Below are positions 1 through 9,426 of a stretch of 64,000 nucleotides of DNA, in pieces (positions within the stretch are counted from its first letter, which is position 1; each line of letters opens with the position of its first letter). The stretch covers positions 87,277 to 151,276 of the forward strand of contig NZ_SZVP01000008.1 in the NCBI RefSeq assembly GCF_005885605.1. Reading direction: 5' to 3'. Under the pieces are notes generated by a model. That model had not been told where the DNA came from, did not search any database, and was given only the letters and a program-made list of their open reading frames with translations. The position numbers were made by a program, and so were the translations under genes. Source of the stretch: Colwellia ponticola. GTDB lineage: Bacteria; Pseudomonadota; Gammaproteobacteria; Enterobacterales; Alteromonadaceae.

Positions 1-406
1 GCCAAGTAAAGAATTACCGGTATTACTAAAAAATGTGAGCGACAACGATCAACGTCGTTTAACTGAAAATGAGCAATTCTTAAGTTCACTGGCCAAACTT
101 GAAAGCATTACCGTATTAGCTCAGGATGAGCAAGGTCCAGCGTCTGCATCAGCATTAGTCGGCAATTTGTCGGTACTTATTCCGATGGCGGGTTTAATTG
201 ATAAAGCGGCTGAATTAGCACGTTTAGATAAGGCCATGGAAAAGCTTGAAAAAGACGCGGCGAAAACACGCGGTAAGCTGAGCAATGACAGCTTTGTTGG
301 TAAAGCGCCCGCGGCAGTGATTGAAAAAGAAAAAGCAAAATTAGCCGAAGCAGAATCTGCATTAGTGAAAATGCAAGAACAAAAACAGCAATTAGCTGAA
401 CTGTAA
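1..406 (+). CDS. valS: Valyl-tRNA synthetase, C-terminal end (partial)
   Basis: This is the last ~134 codons of valyl-tRNA synthetase; the reading frame is open from base 2 and the rest lies left of the window. The enzyme charges tRNA-Val with valine in the cytoplasm. The visible part is the C-terminal coiled-coil arm that contacts tRNA: a lysine/glutamate/alanine-rich helix pair around the family motif KLSNDSFVGKAPAAVIEKE. An internal ATG at 35 is not the start, because the family motifs run through it. A strong hairpin terminator follows 35 bases after the stop, so valS ends its transcription unit here. Confidence 0.93.
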   Translation, partial: PSKELPVLLKNVSDNDQRRLTENEQFLSSLAKLESITVLAQDEQGPASASALVGNLSVLIPMAGLIDKAAELARLDKAMEKLEKDAAKTRGKLSNDSFVGKAPAAVIEKEKAKLAEAESALVKMQEQKQQLAEL

Positions 407-440
407 TTTCAATACAAGTAAAAAAGCAAAAAAAACAATA

Positions 441-476
441 AAATATGACGGTGTCTCGACCAAACCGTCATATTTT
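441..476 (+). terminator. Rho-independent terminator of valS
   Basis: A perfect 12-bp stem (441-452 pairs with 464-475) with an 11-base loop. It is preceded by A-rich and followed by T-rich sequence, as in an intrinsic terminator. Confidence 0.85.
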
Positions 477-883
477 ATTATCTTCATCAAACAACAAAGC
501 ATACTATTCACTCAGCTTTTCCTCATTAGATTGATTTAAACAAAGAAAACTTGAACTAATACTATTTTTTATAAAGCAAATTAAAAACAACTATGCTAGA
601 CTGTTTTTGCGTTGAGTTTTTGCGTTGCAGATGAAGGGTTATACTGAATTTTGTTGTAGGTTTTCTATCTGATGCACCTAGTGTACTGATATACTGATTA
701 TTCTACACAAGCAGATTTAAACAATGCAAACTATTGTTTGAAACAATGATTGTGTCGAATATGGTTTGTTACCTTCCTCTTCCTGTACTTTTTGGTAGAG
801 GGCACTTACTCGGGTGAAAACGGTTTCTACCCATTTGGGGATAGAACCACATTATTATTTTATGATTACAGGAAAATGTTAGT
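477..883 (+). promoter_or_regulatory. Intergenic region and probable long 5' leader of the cold-shock gene
   Basis: About 400 bases without a credible gene. A TATACT -10-like hexamer lies near 641-646, but no convincing -35 partner at normal spacing was found. CspA-family mRNAs often carry long structured 5' leaders that act as temperature sensors, and the GC-richer stretch at 770-850 just before the csp start fits such a leader. The short open frame at 750-1016 overlaps csp out of frame and is not considered a gene. The leader role is inferred from the family, not shown by the sequence. Confidence 0.4.
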
Positions 884-1093
884 ATGTCTGATACAGTTAC
901 TGGTAAAGTTAAATTTTTCAACGAAACTAAAGGTTTCGGTTTTATCGAGCAAGAAAATGGTCCTGACGTGTTTGTACACTTCAGCGCTATCTCTGGAGAC
1001 GGTTTCCGTACTCTAGCTGACGGTCAAGCAGTTACTTTTACTGTTAAACAAGGTCAAAAAGGCCCTGAAGCAGAAAACGTATTAGCTGTATAA
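884..1093 (+). CDS. CspA-family cold-shock protein
   Basis: A 69-residue single cold-shock (OB-fold) domain, the usual full length. Members bind single-stranded RNA/DNA and melt RNA structure, particularly in the cold. Both nucleic-acid-binding motifs are intact: RNP1 (KGFGFIEQ, about residues 16-23) and RNP2 (VFVHFSAI, about 30-37). The start is ATG at 884; the ribosome site is weak (AGGA about 13 bases upstream), as is common for csp genes. The gene is monocistronic, bounded by the valS terminator upstream and its own terminator downstream. Which csp paralogue this is cannot be decided from one copy. Confidence 0.95.
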   Translation: MSDTVTGKVKFFNETKGFGFIEQENGPDVFVHFSAISGDGFRTLADGQAVTFTVKQGQKGPEAENVLAV

Positions 1094-1117
1094 GTTTATC
1101 TTATAAAGCTACTCTTT

Positions 1118-1153
1118 AAAAACGAAGCATGACTTATCATCCTTCGTTTTTTT
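1118..1153 (+). terminator. Rho-independent terminator of csp
   Basis: A 10-bp stem (1118-1127 with 1142-1151) followed by a T run to 1153. Confidence 0.85.
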
Positions 1154-1354
1154 GTGCCTAAAATTTGTCAACTGACATTTTAAATACCCTCACAACTACC
1201 TCAAACTTCTAAACACTTAAAAAACTTCAAACGACTTCACCGTATAGTTATAGCTTTCATTGTGGTTACAAAAAATAACACTTTACACTAGTATTATTTT
1301 CTTTATTATAATACTAGCAAAACTAAAATATAATTAAAATATGGGTATAACAAA

Positions 1355-3787
1355 ATGATTATTAAAGAAAAAAATACAAATAAAGCATTAAAAAGCAAGG
1401 GTAATGTTATACACTTTAGAAGAAATATAACGACTGCTTTAATAACGAGTAGTTTACTATTTGCTTGTGGTGGTAGCAGTGATGACAATGGTGATAACGG
1501 TGTCATTACACCTACGTCAATGAATATCAGTGGCGCTGCTTCTAAGGGACTAATTTTAGGGGCAAATGTTAACGCGTACTTAATCAATGATGATGGTACT
1601 AAAGCGGATACGCCAATAGGCACTACAACAACTGACAACGCAGATGGTAGTTATAAGTTAGAGCTGGGTAGTGATTATAACGACAAGGCATTCATTATTG
1701 AAATCACTGCTGCCGATGGTTCACAAATGAAGTGTGATTTATCAGTGTGTCTTGCTGGTGATGATGCTGAAGCTGAGATTACTTTTGGCGAGCTTTACAC
1801 CTTACCAGACAACTTTAAACTATCTGCAGCTTGATCAGGCTCAGGTGATATTTCAATTAATATCACGCCACTCACTAATATTGCCGCAGCGTTAACATTA
1901 GATAAAGTAGCCAATGGAGCTAAACCGACCGATGCTACCACAGCGGCTAACGCTCAAGTTGGTAACCTGTTAGGTTTAAATAGCGATGTAACTAAATTAT
2001 CTATCGTTGATTTAACTGATGCCACAGCAATTAAAGCCGCTTCTAGCGAAGCACTTAACGCTAATTTAAAAGCCGCAGCTATAGTTGAAGCAGCACTTAA
2101 AGATAGTCCTGCTGGTACTAGTTTAGAAGGCGCCTTAACAAGCTTTGTTAGCCAATATGTTAATCAAAGTGGCGTTGCTCAAACTGAAGGCGCAGGCGTT
2201 AATACTCCAAGCATTTCTTTAGAAGAAATAGCTGCAGCAGCACAAGCACTAACCGATAAAGTCACGACCCTTGAAGGTATCAGCGCTGAAGATAGCAATA
2301 TAGCCTCTGTTAAAACAAGCTTACAAACGCAAAAAGACGAAGCCGCAGCGGGTTCAACGCAAGCGTCTCAAGGTGATGTCCCTGATGATATTGGCTCAAA
2401 AGGCTTAGTTGCGACTAAAGCATTTGTACAACAAGTCAGTACGTTTAACGTAGCAACTGATCTAGACGCTGCGAATACTTTCAATACAGAAATAGAGTTA
2501 GCAACTGACTTAGCCTCGAGCGATTTAGCGGCAAGCTCAGAAGCGCTATCTTTAGCCGCTAGTGCTATTGCTGAAGCGGTATCGGTGAATAACGCAAAAC
2601 CGACGCCAACTTATACTTATAACGGCAAAGTGACTGTCGCTATTAGTGGCACAGGTAATAACGCCACTTACACGGTAGATCAAGATATTAATATTACCGA
2701 AGATGCGTACCTCGCAGAGCCTAAAACCACGAAAACAACCGTTAAGCTAGTTGCTGTTGTTAATGAGTTTAGCGATACTATTGTAGATACAGACACTGAG
2801 ACAGGCAACGGTTACCAATGGAGATCACAAGGCGATGCCAGTATCAATATCGCATTATCTGGTAAGGTATCCACTGATAGCATTACGATGGCGGTTAACG
2901 ACGGCTCTAAAGTTATCGCTGCACTGAGTGTCGATGAAGAAGGGAGAGAATCACAGACCACTAGTTGGAGTGAAGAAGATTCTGGCCTACTTAAAGTCAC
3001 TGGTGTTGATGCTGCCTTAACCGTTACAATTGCACAAGTGGCTAGCACTGAAGTAACCGATCCTATTTCATTTGAAGGTAAACTAGCGCTTGCTGCTGAA
3101 TTATTATCCATGCAATATAATGAAAACAATCAGTATGAAAGCAGTCAAAATGGAGATAATTATACTAGTAGTAATACTGACCAAGGTAGTGAAACAATTA
3201 GTGTTGATGGCTTAACGGCCTCGTTATCGGGTAAGTTTAGTAACAGCGCTAACAGCTTAGAAGCCTCAGTAGCATTAGCTGTTTCTGGCTTTAAAGAAAC
3301 GTGTAGCTGGAATAACGAGTGGACATATACCCCAGCTACTGGCCATAGCGATGATTGTAGCTTACCTGATGAAACTGCAGAGCAATATGCCTCAGCTTCT
3401 ATTAGTGCACGTTTATCATTCGATGTTGACGGTATTGAAGATGATGTAGCTCTGGTCGCGGATATTGAGCGTACTGGCTTAGAAAGCGGTATTGCCAGTA
3501 TTGACTTAACCTATGGCGGTAAGCTACTAGATTTTGACTTTAATACTAATGATATTGTCGAAGTAGTAGGTGTGACAGACACGACAACGACTATCAAAGG
3601 AACGTTAACAAATCACAATGGCGTTATTCTTACGGTAACCAATGTTGAAGTAGATTATGAAACGGGTAGTGATAAGGCTGACACCTCAGTGACTACAGGC
3701 GTTATCTCGGTTGAAGGTGAGCAGTTTGCTACGGTGAGCGATAACGGTATAGTCACCTTTAGTGATGGCACTTTTGTTAGCTTATAG
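1355..3787 (+). pseudogene. Surface lipoprotein gene with one in-frame UGA stop
   Basis: One continuous reading frame of ~810 codons starts at ATG 1355 and ends at TAG 3785-3787, interrupted only by TGA at 1832-1834. Residues 1-38 are a lipoprotein signal with lipobox LLFAC followed by GG and Ser/Asp linkers, typical of Alteromonadales surface lipoproteins. Next comes a segment resembling a carboxypeptidase-regulatory/Ig-like beta domain (GAASKGLILGANVNAYL). After the UGA, about 650 codons stay open in the same frame: first an Ala/Leu-rich helical part, then a Thr/Val/Ser-rich repetitive beta part. The later GTG at 2585 is not a real start. Function unknown. It could be a recent nonsense mutation, a sequencing error or recoding. 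A barrel gene follows on the same strand after a terminator. Confidence 0.75.
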
Positions 3788-3816
3788 ATAATAAACTTAG
3801 CTAAACTATCTAAATT

Positions 3817-3843
3817 AAAGGGAGGTTAATACCTCCCTTTTTT
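3817..3843 (+). terminator. Rho-independent terminator of the lipoprotein gene
   Basis: A perfect 10-bp GC-rich stem (3817-3826 with 3831-3840), a TAAT loop, and T residues to 3843. Its intactness shows where the whole split frame ends. Confidence 0.9.
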
Positions 3844-3941
3844 ATGCACTATGGTTGATAACTGTTTATCTGATTCACCTTAAATTAACACTTATCGGCT
3901 TGCCGAGTGCATCGTAATAAATAGATTAATGGAATGTTTTT

Positions 3942-5084
3942 ATGGTAACCAAATACTCGTTATCTTTAATACTGTTGTTTATTATTTTTATAATGAGCTT
4001 AACAATAACTACTGCTTACTCTCGTGAATCAATTAGAGTTTTACCTGATAAACAACATCAAACTTATAGTACAATTGACTCAATTAGTTATAGTGAAGCA
4101 ATGCCGATAAAACAATTGTTTAATGATTTAGAAGGCCCTGAGATAAAAGATGGCGACTTTGCTTACACCCATAACCAAGTTGAACTAGGTCATCGCTGGG
4201 GTGCATTTGAGCTAGCCGTTTTTTGGCGTTATGATTATTTTCTTACCTTTACCCCTGATACCGCTTGGCTATTTTATTTAAATAAAAACAAAAAATCATA
4301 TAACACAGCGACTGCTAATCAAGCTGGCCTTGAGTTAAAAGACTACAATATAGATTTAAACGCAAACCATATCCAGTCGCGAGGCGCTGCAATTGGTTAC
4401 ACTTTTGATTTACTCCCTGAGCTAGCAGTAAAAACGCGACTTAATTATTTTCATTCTGGCGACATGACCTATGGCTCGCTAAGCGGCAATGTAACCGCCT
4501 CAGCCGATGATTATCAAGGTACACTTTATTTAGATTACGCCTATAAGCACGATAGTTTATTAGATCGAGAGGAAGAGTCTATTCTTGGTCAGGGTGTTGG
4601 TATTGATATTGATATTTTTTGGCAGTTAACAAGCGAGCTATCTTTATATATGCAAGGTCGTGATGTATTTAGCTATATTGATTGGCATGACGTTACTTAC
4701 ACTAAAGCTAAAGCCATAACTGATCGCGTGAGTTATGATGAAAATGGTTTAATTCATGTTATCCCTAATATTTCTGGTACAAGGGGTTATCGTGATGAAA
4801 TTCAAAGACTACCCAGTCGTTATTTATTTGATCTAAATTATCAGCTAAAAGACTGGCAGCTAGCGATGCAATGGTTTCGTTACGACAAGTTTAACTTTCC
4901 TCGTGTAATGCTGGGGACTAGGGAAAGAACTGTAGATTGGCATGTGGGTTACGACTTTAAAACAAATGCTATAGAAGTAGGACTTGAACATAGTAATGTA
5001 AGCTTTAAGGTAAAGTCTGACCAATTAGACATAAACAAAGCACATGATTTTTCACTAGGTTTGAGTATTAACTATGTAATCTAG
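3942..5084 (+). CDS. Predicted outer-membrane beta-barrel protein, function unknown
   Basis: 380 residues starting at ATG 3942. An N-terminal hydrophobic stretch (about residues 6-26) looks like a signal peptide. The rest alternates polar and aromatic residues in short strands, with many Tyr/Trp/Phe (for example ELGHRWGAFELAVFWRYDY), and ends in a strand terminating in a hydrophobic residue, as outer-membrane barrels do. The family was not recognised by eye. It stands alone: a terminator lies ~100 bases upstream and a convergent riboflavin operon downstream. Because it follows a surface lipoprotein, the two may work together at the outer membrane, but that is inference only. Confidence 0.7.
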   Translation: MVTKYSLSLILLFIIFIMSLTITTAYSRESIRVLPDKQHQTYSTIDSISYSEAMPIKQLFNDLEGPEIKDGDFAYTHNQVELGHRWGAFELAVFWRYDYFLTFTPDTAWLFYLNKNKKSYNTATANQAGLELKDYNIDLNANHIQSRGAAIGYTFDLLPELAVKTRLNYFHSGDMTYGSLSGNVTASADDYQGTLYLDYAYKHDSLLDREEESILGQGVGIDIDIFWQLTSELSLYMQGRDVFSYIDWHDVTYTKAKAITDRVSYDENGLIHVIPNISGTRGYRDEIQRLPSRYLFDLNYQLKDWQLAMQWFRYDKFNFPRVMLGTRERTVDWHVGYDFKTNAIEVGLEHSNVSFKVKSDQLDINKAHDFSLGLSINYVI

Positions 5085-5256
5085 TTTTGTTATCACTCTC
5101 ATGAGCTAGTTTCTGCTGAATTAATAACACAAGCATGTACATAGAATTTACAAAACTTATCACTAATGCGTGAGATATGAATATGAGCCGTAGAAGTAAT
5201 TGAGCCGAGCTTATACCCGTAAAGACGTACGGTAATTATCTGATAATAACTACACA

Positions 5257-5298
5257 TAAAAAAATGACGGTATATGTTTACCACATATACCGTCATTT
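5257..5298 (-). terminator. Terminator ending the riboflavin operon
   Basis: A perfect 16-bp stem (5262-5277 with 5283-5298) with a 5-base loop. The run of A at 5258-5264 reads as a T tract on the minus strand, directly after ribBA. Transcription therefore appears to end before any ribH. Confidence 0.85.
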
Positions 5299-5326
5299 GT
5301 GCGGCTATAAACTGACCAATAAAGTA

Positions 5327-6436
5327 CTAGTCCGCAATATACTCAACAACTTCCAGACCAAAACCTGACAATGAGTGGTATTTAGTTTGTGAGCTGAGTA
5401 GACGCATTTTACTAACACCTAAATTAGCTAAAATTTGTGAGCCAACACCAACATTACGTGAACCAATATGGCGGTTAATTTCTTTTACTGTTTCACCGTT
5501 ATCTATTTTGGCATATTTTTGCACTAAGTTAATTAACTCTGCTGGTGATTCATGCTTACCAAGTAAAACCAGTACGCCACCTTCTTTAGCTATTTTTTCT
5601 AAGGCACTAGCCATTGGCCAAGTCGCAACGCTTTCTCGCTGACTAAACAATAAATCTCTAAAGGTGTTTTCTAAATGTACACGCACTAAGGTAGGCTTAT
5701 CTGCACTAATTTCACCTTTTGTTAAGGCAAAGTGTGCTTGACCATCAATAGTGTCTTTAAACACCGTTAAGTCAAAGTCACCAAAAGCGGTAGGCAATTT
5801 ACATTGCGACACACGCTTAATAGTAGTTTCAGTGGTATTTCTAAATTCAATTAAATCGGCAATAGTACCCATTTTTATATCGTGTTTTTTGGCGATAATC
5901 TCTAAATCTGGGCGACGCGCCATAGTGCCGTCTTCATTTAAAATTTCAACAATCACTGCTGCTGATTCAAGTCCCGCCATGCGCGCTAAATCAACACTTG
6001 CTTCGGTATGACCAGCGCGATTTAATACGCCACCATCTTTAGCAATTAACGGAAAAATATGCCCAGGTTGTACGATACTTAAATGAGTCGCTTCTTTATC
6101 TGCTGCGGCAAGTACGGTAGTTGCACGATCGGCAGCAGAAATACCAGTAGTTACCCCAGTAGCAGCCTCAATGGATACAGTAAAGTTAGTGCTAAACTGC
6201 GCATCGTTTTTATCGACCATTAATGGTAATTTTAATATTTCAGATTTTTCGCGACTCATTGGCATACAAATTAAACCACGTCCGTGCGTTGCCATAAAAT
6301 TAATGGCCTCTGGAGTCACTTTTTCAGCGGCCATAATGAAGTCACCTTCATTTTCTCTGTCTTCATCATCCATTAAAATAACCATCTTACCTAAAGCGAT
6401 GTCTGCGATGATTTCTTCTGGGGTATTTAAATTCAT
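5327..6436 (-). CDS. ribBA: RibBX-type 3,4-dihydroxy-2-butanone-4-phosphate synthase with degenerate GTP cyclohydrolase II domain
   Basis: 369 residues. The N-terminal ~205 form a complete RibB domain that turns ribulose 5-phosphate into the four-carbon riboflavin precursor; the acidic [10 protein letters not shown] motif (about residues 23-32) and the [10 protein letters not shown] segment are intact. The C-terminal ~160 residues follow the GTP cyclohydrolase II fold, but the zinc-binding Cys-X2-Gly-Asp-X8-Cys-X-Cys motif is gone: the matching stretch ([19 protein letters not shown]) has no cysteine. This matches the hybrid class called RibBX, in which the second half is not a GTP cyclohydrolase, so a separate RibA should exist elsewhere. 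The start is ATG 6436 with AGAGGCC upstream. It is the last gene of the rib operon. Confidence 0.92.
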   Translation of the reverse strand: MNLNTPEEIIADIALGKMVILMDDEDRENEGDFIMAAEKVTPEAINFMATHGRGLICMPMSREKSEILKLPLMVDKNDAQFSTNFTVSIEAATGVTTGISAADRATTVLAAADKEATHLSIVQPGHIFPLIAKDGGVLNRAGHTEASVDLARMAGLESAAVIVEILNEDGTMARRPDLEIIAKKHDIKMGTIADLIEFRNTTETTIKRVSQCKLPTAFGDFDLTVFKDTIDGQAHFALTKGEISADKPTLVRVHLENTFRDLLFSQRESVATWPMASALEKIAKEGGVLVLLGKHESPAELINLVQKYAKIDNGETVKEINRHIGSRNVGVGSQILANLGVSKMRLLSSQTKYHSLSGFGLEVVEYIAD

Positions 6437-6628
6437 TTGGGCCTCTTTAAATGACTAACTATCGGTTAGCCTATTTTAGCTTTATTGGGTATGTATTTTT
6501 ATGAGTACAAATTTCAATTTCATTAATTAACAACATTGATATTATCAATAAGTGCGCTCATCATTTAATTACGTTCGTGCTTACTCTTTTTTTGGTATTT
6601 TTATTCATGTTTATCAATAGACCATACG

Positions 6629-7315
6629 CTATTTAATAAACCCTGCCTTTACTAACATTGCTTCACTTACATTTGACTTAACAGCAGGATTTTCATCAGC
6701 AGTTTTAGTCAGTAAGCGCTCTAAGTAACGCGCAATTAAATCAACCTCAAGGTTGACCTTAGTACCGACTTGATATTCAGCAAAGATAGTTTCTTGTACG
6801 GTATGCGGCACAATCGTTAATCTAAATTTACCCGTTGAGCCATGCTCAGCAAGTGCATTAACCGTTAAGCTAGTACCATCAATAGTTACTGAACCTTTCT
6901 CGGCAATGTAATGTGCTAAATCCTTGGGCATGCTTAGCCAGTACTCCCAGCTATTACCGTTGTTATTAATAGCTAAAATTTCACTAACACCGTCAACATG
7001 TCCTGACACCATATGACCGCCAAAACGTGTGCTTGCCAACATCGCTTTTTCTAGGTTCACTTTACTACCCACTTGATAGCTTGCAAATCCAGTACGCTGC
7101 AATGTTTCGTTAGAAACATCTACACTGTAGCTGCCACTGCCCTTGGTATTATCAAAATCAACCACCGTAAGACAAATACCGTTAGTAGCAATTGAGTCTC
7201 CCAATTTAACATCACTCATATCTAAGTTATTGGTGGCAATAACTAAACGAGCACCTTGAGCATTAACATTGATGGCTTTGATAGCACCCACCGCTTCGAT
7301 AATTCCTGTAAACAT
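6629..7315 (-). CDS. ribE: Riboflavin synthase, alpha chain
   Basis: 228 residues; makes riboflavin by dismutation of two 6,7-dimethyl-8-ribityllumazine molecules. It begins with the family signature MFTGIIE and has two tandem lumazine-binding repeats (about residues 1-97 and 98-205), with conserved NGICLTV in the first and DGTSLTVN in the second. Length fits the family, with a ~20-residue tail. It lies 69 bases after ribD and 192 bases before ribBA. No FMN riboswitch is visible in either gap. Confidence 0.95.
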   Translation of the reverse strand: MFTGIIEAVGAIKAINVNAQGARLVIATNNLDMSDVKLGDSIATNGICLTVVDFDNTKGSGSYSVDVSNETLQRTGFASYQVGSKVNLEKAMLASTRFGGHMVSGHVDGVSEILAINNNGNSWEYWLSMPKDLAHYIAEKGSVTIDGTSLTVNALAEHGSTGKFRLTIVPHTVQETIFAEYQVGTKVNLEVDLIARYLERLLTKTADENPAVKSNVSEAMLVKAGFIK

Positions 7316-7384
7316 AGACGTCTCTATTTAATTTCTGTTGGTTTATTAATTGATTGACTTATTTTGCTGTTAACCATGTTTTTG

Positions 7385-8737
7385 CTATGAGTTATTTACT
7401 ATAAACTGGCTAGTAATGCGAATATCTGCACCGATCATACTAATATCACTAATAGTTAATGCTTTAGCTTGATTGAGCTTTAATATTGAAGGCATTGCCA
7501 CTAAGCTTTTTCCGTCGCTGCCCATTAACTTAGGCGCTTGGTATAAAATAAGTTCATTAACTAAATCTTGTTCAATAAAGGCACCACTTAACTGTGCGCC
7601 CGATTCTATTAAAATATCATTAATACCCAACGTAGTTAGGTATGCTAACAATGCCTTCAAATCTATTTTCAACTTACTTTGGTTACCACTTTGAGCATTG
7701 CTTTGACTATTACTATGTGGACTAACGCTCATCAAAGGTAATTGTACGTGTTTTACGAAATGCGGCCATTTAGATGGCTTTTCAAGCGTAGGAGCAACTT
7801 TATTTTCAACGCCTTCATCATCAATACCATTAATAATTAAAACCGGAGACTGATGAGAAAATAATGCAAGCTCTGGCGTTAAACGGTTTCGGCTGTCGAT
7901 AACTACCCGTAATGGCTGACGCAGTGTTTCTTCAGGATAAGTACTTTTTAACTCGCCGAGTTCAGACCAACGTACTGTCATTTTAGCATTGTCGAAAATA
8001 ACAGAGTCAGCGCCAGTAATAATGGCACAACTTTGCGCCCGTAAACGCTGTACATCTTGGCGTGCCTGGGTTGAGGTTATCCATTTACTTTCACCACTGG
8101 CCATCGCTGTTTTACCGTCTAAGCTTGCCGCTAACTTACAACGTACATATGGGCGTTTATGAACCATTTGATGAATAAAACCAACATTAAGTGCTTGTGC
8201 ACTGTGCTCAAGCAACCCCGACTGGACTGTTATACCGGCTTTTTCTAATAACGATAAACCACTCCCTGAAACGTGTGGATTGGGGTCAACCATAGCAGCA
8301 ATAACGTGACCGATATTGGCATCCACTAAGGCCTTAGCACAAGGAGGGGTTCGACCAAAATGACTACAAGGTTCAAGCGTAACATACGCGGTAGCGCCTG
8401 CTATTAATTTAGGGTAATTCGTATGAGCATCAGCAAGCGCATTCACTTCAGCATGCCCATGGCCTGCCTTGTGATGATAACCTTCACCAATAACTTTACC
8501 AACACCATTTTGGTAACTCACTAGTACACAACCTACGCGCGGGTTAGGTGAGGTAGTAAAGTGGCCTTTTTTAGCTAATTCAATCGCTTGTGCCATAAAG
8601 CGCTGATCATCCAGGGTAAAGCCTTGAGCTGTCAATGCTTGTTCTGTGCACTGGTTTTCTGTGCTGTTTTGTTTAGTTACGCGTTTAGTTACGCTTTGCT
8701 CAGATGACATTTGATTATTAGTAACACCATTTTTCAT
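7385..8737 (-). CDS. ribD: Bifunctional riboflavin biosynthesis deaminase/reductase RibD
   Basis: 450 residues, longer than the usual ~370. The N-terminal zinc deaminase carries HAEVNAL and PCSHFGRTPPC zinc-binding motifs; the C-terminal reductase begins near RPYVRCKLAASLDGKTA. Together they carry out the second and third steps of the GTP branch of riboflavin synthesis. The extra length comes from ~40 Gln/Thr/Asn-rich residues before the deaminase and a Ser/Asn/Gln-rich insert (about residues 340-360) in the reductase, both of which look like flexible linkers. The ATG at 8737 sits one base after the nrdR stop, so the genes are translationally coupled. Confidence 0.94.
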   Translation of the reverse strand: MKNGVTNNQMSSEQSVTKRVTKQNSTENQCTEQALTAQGFTLDDQRFMAQAIELAKKGHFTTSPNPRVGCVLVSYQNGVGKVIGEGYHHKAGHGHAEVNALADAHTNYPKLIAGATAYVTLEPCSHFGRTPPCAKALVDANIGHVIAAMVDPNPHVSGSGLSLLEKAGITVQSGLLEHSAQALNVGFIHQMVHKRPYVRCKLAASLDGKTAMASGESKWITSTQARQDVQRLRAQSCAIITGADSVIFDNAKMTVRWSELGELKSTYPEETLRQPLRVVIDSRNRLTPELALFSHQSPVLIINGIDDEGVENKVAPTLEKPSKWPHFVKHVQLPLMSVSPHSNSQSNAQSGNQSKLKIDLKALLAYLTTLGINDILIESGAQLSGAFIEQDLVNELILYQAPKLMGSDGKSLVAMPSILKLNQAKALTISDISMIGADIRITSQFIVNNS

Positions 8738-8738
8738 G

Positions 8739-9236
8739 TTATTTAGCTGCTTTCGAGGATTTTCTACTTTTGACCTTACCGTTTTTTTCTTTACCTAAAC
8801 GCGTGATCTCATCGGCAAATTCGCTAATATCTTCAAAAGATAAATAAACCGAAGCAAAACGTAAATACGCCACTTTATCTAATTCTTTTAATTGCGCCAT
8901 AATTAAATCGCCCAACATTTCGCTACTAATTTCTCGTTCACCCGTAGCGCGCATTTGAGATTTTAACTTATCAATAGCCAGCTCTATTTGTTCCATACTC
9001 ACCGGACGTTTTTCCAACGCGCGCGTTAAGCCACTGAGCATTTTATCTTCATTGAAAGGCTCTCTGCTGCCATCACGCTTTATAATACGTGGCATCACCA
9101 ATTCAGCACTTTCAAAGGTAGTATAACGCTCATGACAAGCTAAACATTCTCGACGGCGCCGTACTTGGTGACCATCAGAAACTAAACGTGAATCAATAAC
9201 TTTGGTGTCATTCGCTGAACAAAATGGACAATACAT
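8739..9236 (-). CDS. nrdR: Transcriptional repressor NrdR of ribonucleotide reductase genes
   Basis: 165 residues from ATG 9236, where the protein opens with the invariant MYCPFC. An in-frame extension 26 codons further upstream is possible but not family-like and overlaps a terminator, so it was rejected. The zinc ribbon uses CPFC and CLACH; the ATP-cone domain follows ([13 protein letters not shown]). NrdR senses ATP/dATP and represses nrd operons. The lysine-rich tail ([10 protein letters not shown]) is typical. It is the first gene of the nrdR-ribD-ribE-ribBA operon. The only promoter space is the ~190 bases after glyA. Confidence 0.95.
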   Translation of the reverse strand: MYCPFCSANDTKVIDSRLVSDGHQVRRRRECLACHERYTTFESAELVMPRIIKRDGSREPFNEDKMLSGLTRALEKRPVSMEQIELAIDKLKSQMRATGEREISSEMLGDLIMAQLKELDKVAYLRFASVYLSFEDISEFADEITRLGKEKNGKVKSRKSSKAAK

Positions 9237-9272
9237 GATATACCTATGGTAATGAAAAGTACGTTTACGGAC

Positions 9273-9302
9273 AAAAAAATAGCCGCTCAAGGCGGCTATT
9301 TT
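9273..9302 (-). terminator. Terminator between glyA and nrdR
   Basis: An 11-bp stem (9276-9286 with 9292-9302) and an A run at 9273-9279 that reads as a T tract on the minus strand. It lies only ~40 bases before the nrdR ATG, so nrdR needs either readthrough from glyA or a promoter overlapping this hairpin. Confidence 0.8.
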
Positions 9303-9426
9303 AATATAAAACAAATGATTAAGCTAAAAAAACTAGCTCCCCGATAAAAGACATCGAGAATGCCGTTAATCAGCAATCAATTTATTTACCTTAAGTAAAT
9401 TTCACCTTATAGCGACAAGGTGATGG

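Noticed and set aside
750..1016. Open frame of 88 codons over the csp leader
   Set aside because: It overlaps csp out of frame and is explained by the leader and the csp sequence.
1306..1638. Minus-strand frame opposite the lipoprotein start
   Set aside because: Shadow of the Ser/Ala/Thr-rich lipoprotein frame; no ribosome site or family pattern.
1832..1866. Selenocysteine insertion at the in-frame UGA
   Set aside because: The hairpin is close enough, but its loop (TCAATT) has no G and there is no bulged U; the context is not a redox site and no sel genes are in the window.
2585..3787. Separate gene starting at GTG 2585
   Set aside because: The same frame is open back to the UGA at 1834 with protein-like content, so this is the continuation of the split lipoprotein gene.
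5099..5296. Minus-strand 65-codon frame after the barrel gene
   Set aside because: It runs through the terminator of the rib operon and has no protein-like features.
6437..6628. FMN riboswitch before ribBA
   Set aside because: The gap is AT-rich and lacks the conserved GC-rich RFN segments on either strand.
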